Assembly: GCA_036723975.1 (NCBI GenBank)
Contig: DAIMGJ010000023.1
Span: forward strand, 1-23,851
Source: JAILEN01 sp036723975
Lineage (GTDB): Bacteria; Bacillota; Clostridia; Lachnospirales; Lachnospiraceae
Length of the DNA: 23,851 nucleotides
Direction: 5' to 3'
Part shown: one piece after another, positions 7,338 to 14,625 of the stretch
Layout of the letters: every line of letters starts with the position of its first letter
Position numbering within the stretch: position 1 is the first letter of the stretch
Notes under the pieces: generated by a model
The model's database searches: none
What the model was told of the DNA's origin: nothing
What the model saw: the letters and a program-made list of their open reading frames with translations, nothing else
Made by a program: the position numbers and the translations under genes

Positions 7338-8657
7338 GTGGATTTATTTGAATACATGGCAAGTGAAAACAAGAAAAAAGATTCTCCCCTTGCGTCCCGA
7401 CTTCGACCGACGACGTTGGAAGAGGTGGTAGGGCAGGAGCACATCATCGCAAAGGATAAATTGTTGTATCGTGCGATTAAAGCCGACAAGCTAAGCTCCA
7501 TTATTTTCTATGGCCCTCCGGGAACCGGAAAGACGACTCTTGCCAGAGTGATTGCCAATACCACCAAGTCTGAGTTTACACAGATTAATGCAACTATCGC
7601 CGGAAAAAAGGATATGGAAGCTGTGGTGGAGCAGGCCAAGCAGACCTTGGGAATGTATGGCAAGCAAACCATTTTGTTTATCGATGAGATTCATCGCTTT
7701 AACAAAGGGCAGCAGGACTATTTGCTTCCGTTTGTGGAGGACGGCACGATTATTTTAATCGGAGCAACCACTGAGAATCCCTATTTTGAAGTAAACGGCG
7801 CTTTGATTTCCAGATCCATTGTATTTGAGTTAAAACCTTTATCGCAGGATAATATCAAAGAGATTTTAAAACGCGCTATCTCGGATGAGGAAAAGGGCTT
7901 GGGTATCTATCATGCCGAGCTGGATGAGGATGCACTGGAATTCTTAAGTGATATTGCAAACGGTGATGCACGAAGCGCGCTAAATGCCATTGAACTTGGT
8001 GTACTTACCACCGAGCCTTCTGAAGACGGAAAGATTCACGTCACACTGGATGTTGCTTCGGAATGTATCCAAAAGCGGGTGATTAAGTATGACAAAACCG
8101 GAGACAATCATTACGATACCATCTCTGCCTTTATAAAAAGTATGAGAGGTTCTGATCCGGATGCGGCGGTGTATTATTTGGCACGGATGCTTTATGCCGG
8201 AGAGGACGTAAAGTTTATCGCCAGACGAATTATGATATGTGCATCGGAGGATGTGGGAAATGCAGATCCCATGGCAATGGTGGTGGCGGCCTCCGCAGCT
8301 GCTGAGGTAGAACGCGTGGGAATGCCGGAAAGCCAGTTGATTTTGTCTCAGGCAGCGATTTATGTGGCTTGCGCACCAAAGTCCAACGCATGTACCAATG
8401 CCATTTATGCAGCGATGGATACCGTGGCAAAGACCAAGACCGATGCAGTCCCGGCACATTTACGAGATGCCCACTACGGTGGTTCCGCGAAGCTTGGCCA
8501 TGGCATCGGATACAAATATGCCCATGACTATCCGAACCACTACGTCGACCAGCAATACCTCCCAGACTCCCTGGTTGGTACAGAGTTCTATACTCCAACC
8601 GACATGGGGTACGAGAAGGATATCGCGGAGCATTTAGAATTCATTCGTAATAATTGA
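7338..8657 (+). CDS. rarA: Replication-associated recombination protein A (MgsA/RarA AAA+ ATPase)
   Basis: This is a 439-residue AAA+ ATPase of the RarA/MgsA/WRNIP1 family, related to clamp-loader subunits and acting at stalled replication forks. Visible motifs are the N-terminal family segment SRLRPTTLEEVVGQEHI, Walker A GPPGTGKTT (about 59-67), Walker B ILFIDEIHRF (about 112-121), sensor-1 region LIGATTENPYF, and GDARSALNAIE (sensor 2). The C-terminal tetramerisation region contains RRIMICASEDVGNADP and the family-typical HYGGSAKLGHGIGYKYAHDYP near the end. The start is GTG, with AAGGAAGGGG seven bases upstream giving a good ribosome binding site. No clear separate promoter was identified between the preceding terminator and the gene, although AT-rich sequence there could hold one. 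Length and motifs are complete. Confidence 0.96.
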   Translation: MDLFEYMASENKKKDSPLASRLRPTTLEEVVGQEHIIAKDKLLYRAIKADKLSSIIFYGPPGTGKTTLARVIANTTKSEFTQINATIAGKKDMEAVVEQAKQTLGMYGKQTILFIDEIHRFNKGQQDYLLPFVEDGTIILIGATTENPYFEVNGALISRSIVFELKPLSQDNIKEILKRAISDEEKGLGIYHAELDEDALEFLSDIANGDARSALNAIELGVLTTEPSEDGKIHVTLDVASECIQKRVIKYDKTGDNHYDTISAFIKSMRGSDPDAAVYYLARMLYAGEDVKFIARRIMICASEDVGNADPMAMVVAASAAAEVERVGMPESQLILSQAAIYVACAPKSNACTNAIYAAMDTVAKTKTDAVPAHLRDAHYGGSAKLGHGIGYKYAHDYPNHYVDQQYLPDSLVGTEFYTPTDMGYEKDIAEHLEFIRNN

Positions 8658-8670
8658 CAAGCCGACGCGA

Positions 8671-8737
8671 GCAGGGGAGGGACCATACAACGAGGGTAAG
8701 CCGGAAGGCGGCCGAGGCAGTATGGGGGGTGCCCTGC
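8671..8737 (+). repeat. GC-rich imperfect inverted repeat between rarA and the aminotransferase gene
   Basis: GCAGGG (8671-8676) pairs with CCCTGC (8732-8737), and CCATAC (8683-8688) pairs with GTATGG (8720-8725). The two stems are separated by a symmetric 6 by 6 internal loop. The closed interior contains small GC-rich complementary tracts such as GCC and GGC. The surrounding 8658-8750 is markedly richer in G and C than neighbouring intergenic DNA and has several G-runs. It has no terminator tail. It could be a structured leader RNA for the downstream gene or a copy of an intergenic repeat family. Confidence 0.6.
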
Positions 8738-8779
8738 GGGAGGAGGCTAGTAAACTATATAAGGAAAAAGGAGAAAAAC

Positions 8780-10063
8780 ATGGCGACATACGCAGAACTT
8801 TCAAAAGAAGAACTGGAACAAAAGAAAGAACAACTCACAAAGCTCTACAAAGAATGGCAGGGAAAAGGCCTTACATTAAATATGGCCCGCGGTAAGCCGT
8901 CCGCAGAGCAGCTTGATTTGTCGATTGGACTGTTAAACAGCATTGTGGAAGAAATGGATGTGGTTCGAGAAGAAAAGAATATCGACCTTCGTAACTACGG
9001 AGGTTTGGAAGGAATCAACGGTGCCAGAGAACTTCTTGCAACCATGCTTGAAGTGGAACCGGAAGATATTTTGATTTACGGAAACTCTTCTTTAAATATG
9101 ATGTTTGATACCGTTTCCCGTGCATGGGTAAAAGGTATTTTGGGAAATACTCCGTGGGGAAAACTGGACAAAGTAAAATTCCTTTGCCCGACCCCGGGAT
9201 ATGATCGTCATTTCGCAATCTGCGAATATTTTGGAATCGAAATGATTCCGGTTGAGATGCATGATGACGGCCCGGATATGGATGTAATTGAAAAATTGGT
9301 ATCCGAAGATGAAGCTATCAAGGGAATCTTTTGTGTACCGAAGTTCTCCAACCCGCAGGGAATTGTTTACTCCGATGAAGTGGTTCGTCGCTTTGCAAAC
9401 TTGAATCCGAAGGCAAAGGATTTCAGAATCTTTTGGGATAATGCGTACTGTGTTCATTATCTCTATGAAGAGATTAAGATTTTAAATATTATTGAAGAAA
9501 CCAGAAAAACCGGAAAAGAGGATATGGTATTTGAGTTCTGCTCTACCTCCAAGGTTTCCTTTGCGGGAGCAGGAATTTCCGGTATGGCTGCTTCTGAGGC
9601 CAACCGTAAGGATGCTCTTGCATCTATGACGGTTATGACCATTGGACATGATAAGGTAAATCAGCTTCGTCATGCAATCTTCTTTGAACGTGGAAAGAAA
9701 GTGGCAGAGCATATGAAAAAACATGCTGAGTTGCTTCGCCCGAGATTTGAAATCGTTCTTCATGCATTGGAAAAGAACTTAGGTGGAAAAGGAATCGGAA
9801 CCTGGGGAAACCCGAAGGGTGGATATTTTATTACATTTGAATCCATGGAAGGCTGTGCAACCCGAATTGTTCAGTTGGCTAAAGAGTGTGGTGTGGTAAT
9901 GACCGGAGCGGGCGCACCCTTTCCATATCATAAAGATCCACATGATTCCGTGATTCGAATCGCTCCGTCTTACCCCTCCAGAGAGGAACTTCGTGAGGCG
10001 GCAGAGATCTTTACCATCTGTGTTCGTTTGGCATCAGTTGAGAAGCTTTTAGGCGAAATCTAA
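8780..10063 (+). CDS. Type Ic aspartate aminotransferase-like PLP enzyme
   Basis: This is a pyridoxal-phosphate enzyme of fold type I, 427 residues, resembling the aspartate aminotransferase group first separated as subgroup Ic (Pfam Asp_aminotransf, once called Aminotran_MocR). Evidence is the N-terminal LTLNMARGKPSAEQLDLS, the cofactor-contacting NSSLNMM segment, FWDNAYCVHYL, and the Schiff-base lysine in STSKVSFAGAG (Lys258). A conserved C-terminal APSYPSREEL includes the arginine region for the substrate carboxylate. The likely reaction is aspartate plus 2-oxoglutarate to oxaloacetate plus glutamate, but the exact substrate is inferred. The ATG at 8780 has AAAGGAG eight bases upstream; an in-frame TTG at 8654 would only add translated spacer. 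proC follows after 12 bases, so both are probably co-transcribed. Confidence 0.87.
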   Translation: MATYAELSKEELEQKKEQLTKLYKEWQGKGLTLNMARGKPSAEQLDLSIGLLNSIVEEMDVVREEKNIDLRNYGGLEGINGARELLATMLEVEPEDILIYGNSSLNMMFDTVSRAWVKGILGNTPWGKLDKVKFLCPTPGYDRHFAICEYFGIEMIPVEMHDDGPDMDVIEKLVSEDEAIKGIFCVPKFSNPQGIVYSDEVVRRFANLNPKAKDFRIFWDNAYCVHYLYEEIKILNIIEETRKTGKEDMVFEFCSTSKVSFAGAGISGMAASEANRKDALASMTVMTIGHDKVNQLRHAIFFERGKKVAEHMKKHAELLRPRFEIVLHALEKNLGGKGIGTWGNPKGGYFITFESMEGCATRIVQLAKECGVVMTGAGAPFPYHKDPHDSVIRIAPSYPSREELREAAEIFTICVRLASVEKLLGEI

Positions 10064-10075
10064 GGGGGAAAGACT

Positions 10076-10900
10076 ATGGGAAGAGAGTGTAAAATCGGAT
10101 TTATCGGTTGCGGAAACATGGGAAGCGCCATGGTAAAAGGCATTTTATCTGCAGGAAAGGTAATCCCGTCTGAGATTATTGTTTCAAAAAAAACCGCTGC
10201 TAAAACCAATGAGTTACAATCATTGGGGGTTATGGTCATTAATGATAATGGTGAGGTGGCAAAAAAGTCTGATGTGATTGTTTTGGCTGTAAAACCCTAT
10301 CAGTTAGAGGAGGTTTACGGAGATATCCGTGAGCATTTATCAGCGGATCAGATTGTTGTTTCTATTGCTGCAGGTGTATCCGTTAGTTCTGTGGAACAGG
10401 CATTAATGTCCATGGAAGTGGCCGGTAAAATCAAGGTGGTTCGTGCGATGCCGAACACCCCTGCGCAGGTGGGGGAGGCCATGACGGCACTTTCCGTAAA
10501 CGCAAATATTACAGATGAAGATGAACGACTCATTCTTTCCTATTTTAATTCTTTCGGAAAGGCGGAAATCGTTCCGGAATCTTTGATGGATGTGGTAACC
10601 GGTGTCAGCGGTTCTTCACCAGCATTTGTCTACATGTTTATGGAAGCTATGGCGGATGCCGCAGTCGCAGAAGGCATGAGCCGTACAGCAGCCTATAAGT
10701 TTGTGGGGCAGACCTTACGGGGCGCAGCCACCATGCTGTTAGAAACCGGAAAGCATCCGGGTGAGTTAAAGGATGCGGTATGTTCTCCGGGGGGAACCAC
10801 CATTGAGGGCGTATGTGCGCTTGAAGCCGCAGGATTTCGTACTGCAATTATCGATGGGGTAACAGCATCGATTGAAAAATCTCGTGAGATGAGGAAATAA
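10076..10900 (+). CDS. proC: Pyrroline-5-carboxylate reductase
   Basis: The enzyme catalyses the last step of proline synthesis, reducing 1-pyrroline-5-carboxylate with NAD(P)H in the cytoplasm. It has 274 residues, the normal length. The N-terminal Rossmann fold shows GFIGCGNMGSAMVKGIL with the GxGxxG dinucleotide loop. AVKPYQ and VVSIAAGVS follow, then VRAMPNTPAQVGEAMTAL. The C-terminal helical domain carries the family signature SPGGTTIEGVCALE. The ribosome binding site is AAGGGGGA upstream of ATG. The start lies 12 bases after the aminotransferase stop, suggesting one transcript. No T-tailed terminator follows; the downstream gap holds a large palindrome instead. Confidence 0.97.
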   Translation: MGRECKIGFIGCGNMGSAMVKGILSAGKVIPSEIIVSKKTAAKTNELQSLGVMVINDNGEVAKKSDVIVLAVKPYQLEEVYGDIREHLSADQIVVSIAAGVSVSSVEQALMSMEVAGKIKVVRAMPNTPAQVGEAMTALSVNANITDEDERLILSYFNSFGKAEIVPESLMDVVTGVSGSSPAFVYMFMEAMADAAVAEGMSRTAAYKFVGQTLRGAATMLLETGKHPGELKDAVCSPGGTTIEGVCALEAAGFRTAIIDGVTASIEKSREMRK

Positions 10901-10925
10901 CAATTTACCTGATGAAACACTACCC

Positions 10926-11092
10926 GTATTTGGAATGAATGAAGATATTTCCTCGGCACCGTCTCCGCTTCACCTCATCCCGGCGAACATCCGTAATGCT
11001 CACTCCTAAAGTCGTGAGCTTAACGGCTGTACGCAGTGTATTCGGAGCGCTCCGCGGATGACTATTCGGAAATATCTCATTCATCCAAATAC
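10926..11092. repeat. Large palindromic intergenic element with nested hairpins
   Basis: The outer arms (10926-10952 and 11068-11092) are reverse complements over about 25 bases with two one-base bulges, beginning GTATTTGG on each strand. Inside are a second pairing CATCCG (10988-10993) with CGGATG (11055-11060), an apical hairpin GCTCAC/GTGAGC (10998-11003 and 11014-11019) and a self-complementary CGGAGCGCTCCG (11043-11054). The core is GC-rich compared with its AT-rich flanks. It fills most of the 243-base gap between convergent proC and the DUF2752 gene. It looks like a mobile palindromic repeat or structured RNA; no transposase gene or clear target duplication was seen. Confidence 0.72.
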
Positions 11093-11143
11093 TGCGTAAT
11101 ATATATACATGTTGAAATTCCAACTAGTAGTATAAATTGTAAT

Positions 11144-11512
11144 TTATATTGCCAGTAAATCAATGTGAAATACAATCAGTGATATATTCTTCACCAGGAA
11201 GTTAATCACTGTAATTAAAAGTGCTACCCACAACATAGTTGTGCGGAAGTACTTTTTTTGTGTTCGGAATGATTTGGTGCGAAACATGTCAAATAAGTGA
11301 CGGAGAAGTATGTAGGCAATCACAATTGCTGTATAAAGCACCAACGGGTGGTAGATAAAGGACATCATAGGATGGCCTGTCAGTAAAAACATGACAGAAC
11401 GGGTGCCGCCGCATCCGGGACAATACCAACCGGTAATCGCGTGCATAAGGCAGGGCGAACCTGCAGCCCTATAGAGTTTTATCAGTTCTAATACTTCTTT
11501 CATATCTGTCAT
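11144..11512 (-). CDS. DUF2752 family small membrane protein
   Basis: This is a 122-residue protein of unknown function. The diagnostic DUF2752 motif CPGCGGTRSVMFLLTGH appears near residues 31-47, followed by hydrophobic segments (about 50-70 and 90-115) that predict two or three membrane helices. The cysteine pair in the motif could bind metal or form a disulfide, but this is inference. The annotated ATG at 11512 overlaps a perfect extended -10 box and has no ribosome binding site; the second ATG at 11503 would sit at or next to the transcript start, so leaderless translation giving 119 residues is possible. The gene lies downstream of typA on the same strand, separated by typA's terminator. 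Confidence 0.85.
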   Translation of the reverse strand: MTDMKEVLELIKLYRAAGSPCLMHAITGWYCPGCGGTRSVMFLLTGHPMMSFIYHPLVLYTAIVIAYILLRHLFDMFRTKSFRTQKKYFRTTMLWVALLITVINFLVKNISLIVFHIDLLAI

Positions 11513-11519
11513 TATAACA
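11511..11519 (-). promoter_or_regulatory. Extended -10 box overlapping the DUF2752 start
   Basis: On the minus strand the bases read TGTTATAAT, a TG-extended consensus -10 ending at 11511. The predicted start of transcription is about 11504, at the second in-frame ATG (11503). No -35 of good quality is present. It partly overlaps the base of the typA terminator. Confidence 0.5.
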
Positions 11520-11582
11520 AAAATCGTAGAATTTTTGTGTAGAGCGCTTTTTTAGCTCTCGGCAAAAGATTCTACGATTTTT
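11519..11582 (-). terminator. Terminator after typA (bidirectional in form)
   Basis: A perfect 14-bp stem (11519-11532 with 11569-11582) is flanked by A and T runs. It extends inward by a few AT and GU pairs and encloses a second small hairpin (AGAGC/GCTCT). In the minus direction the 3' arm ends in five U, suiting typA. The plus-strand side also ends in T-rich sequence. Confidence 0.8.
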
Positions 11583-11606
11583 ATTTTATATTAAATATAT
11601 AAAGGA

Positions 11607-13448
11607 CTAGCCCTGATTCTGTCTCTTCATGTAGTCACGTTTTCTTAAGGTCGGATCTAAGATTCTCTTTCTGATACGAAGAGATTCTGGAGTAACCTCC
11701 AAAAGCTCATCGGTTTCGATGAAATCAAGTGCCTGTTCCAAAGATAAAATTTTTGGAGGAACAAGGGTTAAAGCTTCATCTGCAGAAGAAGAACGGGTAT
11801 TGGTTAAGTGCTTCTTCTTACATACATTAAGTTCAATATCTTCGCTTCGTGAGCAGGAACCGATGACCATTCCGGCATATACTTTCTCGCCGGGACCAAT
11901 GAATAAGGTTCCACGATCCTGTGCGGAGAAGAGTCCGTAGGTAACGGATTCACCTGTTTCAAATGCGATTAAGGAACCGGTCTTTCGATAAGCGATTTCA
12001 CCCTTGAATGGTTCATAACCATCAAAAATAGTATTGATAATACCGTTACCCTTGGTATCGGTCATGAAATCACCACGATATCCGATCAGTCCACGGGACG
12101 GAATCTTAAATTCGATTCTGGTGTATCCGTTGGAAATCGGAGTCATGTTTTGAAGCTCACCTTTTCTTTGAGAAAGCTTTTCGATAACGGTTCCGGTAAA
12201 TTCGTCCGGAACATCAACGTAAGCGCGTTCCATCGGCTCTAAAAGCTTGCCGTTTTCATCGGTGTGATATAACACCTCTGCTTTGGAAACAGCAAATTCA
12301 AATCCTTCACGACGCATGTTTTCGATTAATACAGACAAATGTAATTCGCCTCGGCCGGAAACCTTTAAGGTGTCGGCGTTGTCGGTATCTTCTACACGCA
12401 AAGAAACGTCGGTATTTAATTCCTTCATTAAACGTTCTCTGATGTGACGGGAAGTAACAAACTTTCCTTCCTGTCCCGCAAACGGAGAATCGTTTACGAT
12501 AAAGTTCATAGAAATGGTAGGCTCGGAAATCTTCTGGAACGGAATCGCTACCGGATTTTCTGTACCGCAGATGGTATCTCCGATGTGGATGTCTGAAATA
12601 CCGGAAATTGCAACGATGGAACCGATGCCGGCTTCGTTTACGTCTACTTTATTTAAACCGTCATATTCGTAGAGTTTTGAAATGCGAACCTTTGTCTGTT
12701 TGTCCGGGTCATGATGGTTTACCACAACAGCTTCCTGATTTAACTTGATGACACCGTTTTCTACTTTACCGATTCCGATACGTCCAACGTATTCGTTGTA
12801 GTCGATGGTGGAAATCAATACCTGAAGATTGGCATCCGGATCGCCTTCCGGAGCCGGAATATAGTCGATGATGGTCTCAAAAAGAGCCTTCATATCTTTT
12901 CTTTCGTCGTTTAAATCTTTTACTGCGAAGCCTTCTTTTGCAGAGGCGTAGATAAACGGGCAGTCTAACTGCTCGTCGGAAGCATCCAAGTCCATGAAGA
13001 GCTCTAATACTTCGTCGATCACTTCATCCGGGCGTGCTTCCGGACGATCGATTTTGTTGATACAGCAGATTACCGGAAGATCCAAATCCAATGCTTTCAT
13101 CAAAACGAATTTTGTCTGTGGCATTGCACCTTCAAATGCGTCTACCACCAATACAACACCGTCTACCATCTTAAGTACACGCTCTACTTCGCCACCGAAG
13201 TCTGCATGTCCCGGAGTGTCGATGATGTTAATCTTTGTATCTTTATAGTAAACTGCAGTGTTTTTGGAAAGAATGGTAATTCCTCTTTCACGTTCGATGT
13301 CGTTAGAATCCATAACACGTTCTTCAACGGCCTGGTTCTCACGGAATACACCGCTTTGCTTCAAAAGCTCATCTACCAGAGTGGTTTTGCCGTGGTCTAC
13401 ATGAGCGATAATTGCGATATTTCGGATGTCTTCTCTTTTCTGAATCAT
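11607..13448 (-). CDS. typA: Ribosome-associated GTPase TypA/BipA
   Basis: This is a 613-residue translational GTPase of the EF-G family that binds the ribosome and aids 50S assembly and growth under stress. N-terminal G-domain motifs are G1 AHVDHGKTT, the switch region RGITILSKN, G3 DTPGHADFGGEV, G4 NKID and G5 SAKEG. EF-G-like beta-barrel and alpha-beta domains follow (VEDTDNADTLKVSGRGELHL is the domain III signature). A TypA-specific C-terminal domain ends LRIRKRILDPTLRKR. The chosen start MIQKRED has a GAAGGA ribosome binding site about seven bases upstream; an upstream in-frame ATG at 13475 has none and would add nine residues. It diverges from dapA. Confidence 0.97.
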   Translation of the reverse strand: MIQKREDIRNIAIIAHVDHGKTTLVDELLKQSGVFRENQAVEERVMDSNDIERERGITILSKNTAVYYKDTKINIIDTPGHADFGGEVERVLKMVDGVVLVVDAFEGAMPQTKFVLMKALDLDLPVICCINKIDRPEARPDEVIDEVLELFMDLDASDEQLDCPFIYASAKEGFAVKDLNDERKDMKALFETIIDYIPAPEGDPDANLQVLISTIDYNEYVGRIGIGKVENGVIKLNQEAVVVNHHDPDKQTKVRISKLYEYDGLNKVDVNEAGIGSIVAISGISDIHIGDTICGTENPVAIPFQKISEPTISMNFIVNDSPFAGQEGKFVTSRHIRERLMKELNTDVSLRVEDTDNADTLKVSGRGELHLSVLIENMRREGFEFAVSKAEVLYHTDENGKLLEPMERAYVDVPDEFTGTVIEKLSQRKGELQNMTPISNGYTRIEFKIPSRGLIGYRGDFMTDTKGNGIINTIFDGYEPFKGEIAYRKTGSLIAFETGESVTYGLFSAQDRGTLFIGPGEKVYAGMVIGSCSRSEDIELNVCKKKHLTNTRSSSADEALTLVPPKILSLEQALDFIETDELLEVTPESLRIRKRILDPTLRKRDYMKRQNQG

Positions 13449-13492
13449 TGATATCCTTCTTTCTTTAAAATCCATTTTTAAACGACCTTACT

Positions 13493-13521
13493 ATTTTATC
13501 AACATATGTGGAAGTTTACAA
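13493..13521 (-). promoter_or_regulatory. Probable promoter of typA
   Basis: On the minus strand TTGTAA (13521-13516), a 17-base spacer and TAAAAT (13498-13493) are present, with TG one base before the -10. The predicted start is near 13486, about 38 bases before the typA ATG. Confidence 0.6.
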
Positions 13522-13560
13522 TGAGAAAAATGTACAAAGGATGGCGAAAAAACGTGGGAT

Positions 13561-13569
13561 TGTGGATAA
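13561..13569 (-). promoter_or_regulatory. Single consensus DnaA box between typA and dapA
   Basis: On the minus strand the 9-mer is TTATCCACA, the strict DnaA box consensus. It lies between the two divergent promoters. Only this isolated copy was noticed, so it is not evidence of a replication origin. It may be chance or a regulatory DnaA site. Confidence 0.35.
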
Positions 13570-13588
13570 ATTTACTAGTTTTTGAGGT

Positions 13589-13617
13589 TTGACACGTCAT
13601 GTGGAGAATGCTATATT
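13589..13617 (+). promoter_or_regulatory. Promoter of dapA-dapB
   Basis: TTGACA (13589-13594), 17 bases and TATATT (13612-13617) form a strong housekeeping promoter. Transcription should begin near 13624, giving a leader of about 67 bases that includes a terminator-like hairpin. Confidence 0.8.
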
Positions 13618-13634
13618 TATTAGGACGAAAACCT

Positions 13635-13659
13635 ACCGGCTCCTTGCAGCCGGTTTTTT
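13635..13659 (+). terminator. Terminator-like hairpin in the dapA leader
   Basis: ACCGGCT (13635-13641) and AGCCGGT (13648-13654) form a 7-bp stem with a 6-base loop, then six T. It lies only about 11 bases after the predicted dapA transcription start and 31 bases before the dapA ATG. No rightward gene precedes it for over 2.6 kb, so its obvious target is the dapA transcript itself. It could be an attenuator. Confidence 0.7.
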
Positions 13660-13690
13660 ACTAGATAGTGATTTATAACGGAGGAAGTAT

Positions 13691-14575
13691 ATGCCGATAT
13701 TTAAAGGTGCAGGAGTCGCAATTGTAACTCCGATGAAGGAAAACTTTGAAGTAAATTATGATAAATTAGAGGAATTAATCGATTTCCAGATTAACAACGG
13801 AACCGATGCAATCATCATTGCGGGAACCACCGGTGAAAGTTCAACACTTTCCATGGAGGAACATCGCGAGGTGATTAAGGCTGCCGTGAAGTTTACAAAC
13901 GGAAGAGTGCCGGTTGTTGCAGGTACAGGATCAAACTCTACCGTTACTGCCATTCAGTTGACAAAGGAAGCGGAAGAGGATGGAGCAGATGCGGCACTTA
14001 TCGTTTCCCCGTATTACAATAAGGCGTCTCAGGCAGGACTTGTAAAGCATTACAGCATGATTGCGGATGAGACTAAGCTTCCCATTATCTTGTATAATGT
14101 TCCGGGTCGTACCGGATGCAATATTTTGCCGGAAACGGTGGCAGAACTTGTAAAGACCAAGAAAAACATTGTGGGCTTAAAGGAAGCAACCGGAAATATA
14201 GCGCAGGCGTCTAAGACCATGGCACTTTGCGATGGAAACCTGGAATTGTATTCCGGAGAGGATGGACTTGTGGTTCCGCTTTTATCCATTGGGGGAATTG
14301 GTGTGATTTCCGTTCTTTCCAATGTGGCTCCGCGCCAGACACACGATATTGTTATGGATTATTTAAACGGAAATCTGGAAAAGTCTCGTGCAATGCAGTT
14401 AAAGGCCCTTCGCCTGGTAGATGCACTGTTTTCTGAAGTAAATCCGATTCCGGTAAAGGCTGCCTTAAACTTAATGGGCATGGATGTCGGTCCGCTTCGT
14501 TCCCCGCTTTGTGAAATTGGAGAAGCAAATAAAGCAGAGCTTGCTGCAGCAATGAAAGAATTTGGTATTTTATAA
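13691..14575 (+). CDS. dapA: 4-hydroxy-tetrahydrodipicolinate synthase
   Basis: The enzyme condenses pyruvate with aspartate semialdehyde, the committed step to diaminopimelate and lysine. It is a 294-residue TIM-barrel aldolase, normal length. Motifs are GTTGESSTL near residue 45 (pyruvate carboxylate site), YNVPGRTG with the catalytic tyrosine (Tyr135), and the Schiff-base lysine in VGLKEATGN (Lys164). The ribosome binding site is CGGAGGA, seven bases from the ATG. dapB begins 50 bases after the stop, so the two form an operon. Expression may be tuned by the hairpin in the leader. No lysine riboswitch fits the short leader. Confidence 0.97.
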   Translation: MPIFKGAGVAIVTPMKENFEVNYDKLEELIDFQINNGTDAIIIAGTTGESSTLSMEEHREVIKAAVKFTNGRVPVVAGTGSNSTVTAIQLTKEAEEDGADAALIVSPYYNKASQAGLVKHYSMIADETKLPIILYNVPGRTGCNILPETVAELVKTKKNIVGLKEATGNIAQASKTMALCDGNLELYSGEDGLVVPLLSIGGIGVISVLSNVAPRQTHDIVMDYLNGNLEKSRAMQLKALRLVDALFSEVNPIPVKAALNLMGMDVGPLRSPLCEIGEANKAELAAAMKEFGIL

Positions 14576-14625
14576 TGCATTTATGCCAAATGATCCGAGA
14601 TGACGGATATAGAAATGAGGATGTT

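Noticed and set aside
7980..8598. Overlapping minus-strand open frames inside rarA
   Set aside because: They lie antisense to a conserved, full-length gene and show no domain signature.
8654..8779. In-frame TTG extension of the aminotransferase by 42 residues
   Set aside because: It starts inside the rarA stop region and has no suitable ribosome binding site, while the ATG at 8780 has AAAGGAG and a normal family N terminus.
10920..11123. A 67-codon minus-strand open frame across the palindromic element
   Set aside because: It reads through the nested hairpins and has no ribosome binding site or recognisable domain. It is better explained as open frame within a structured repeat.
13561..13569. 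Replication origin near the DnaA box
   Set aside because: Only one box, no AT-rich unwinding cluster, and no dnaA or dnaN gene nearby.
13618..13690. Lysine riboswitch upstream of dapA
   Set aside because: The predicted leader is only about 67 bases with one short hairpin, far shorter than the L-box fold.
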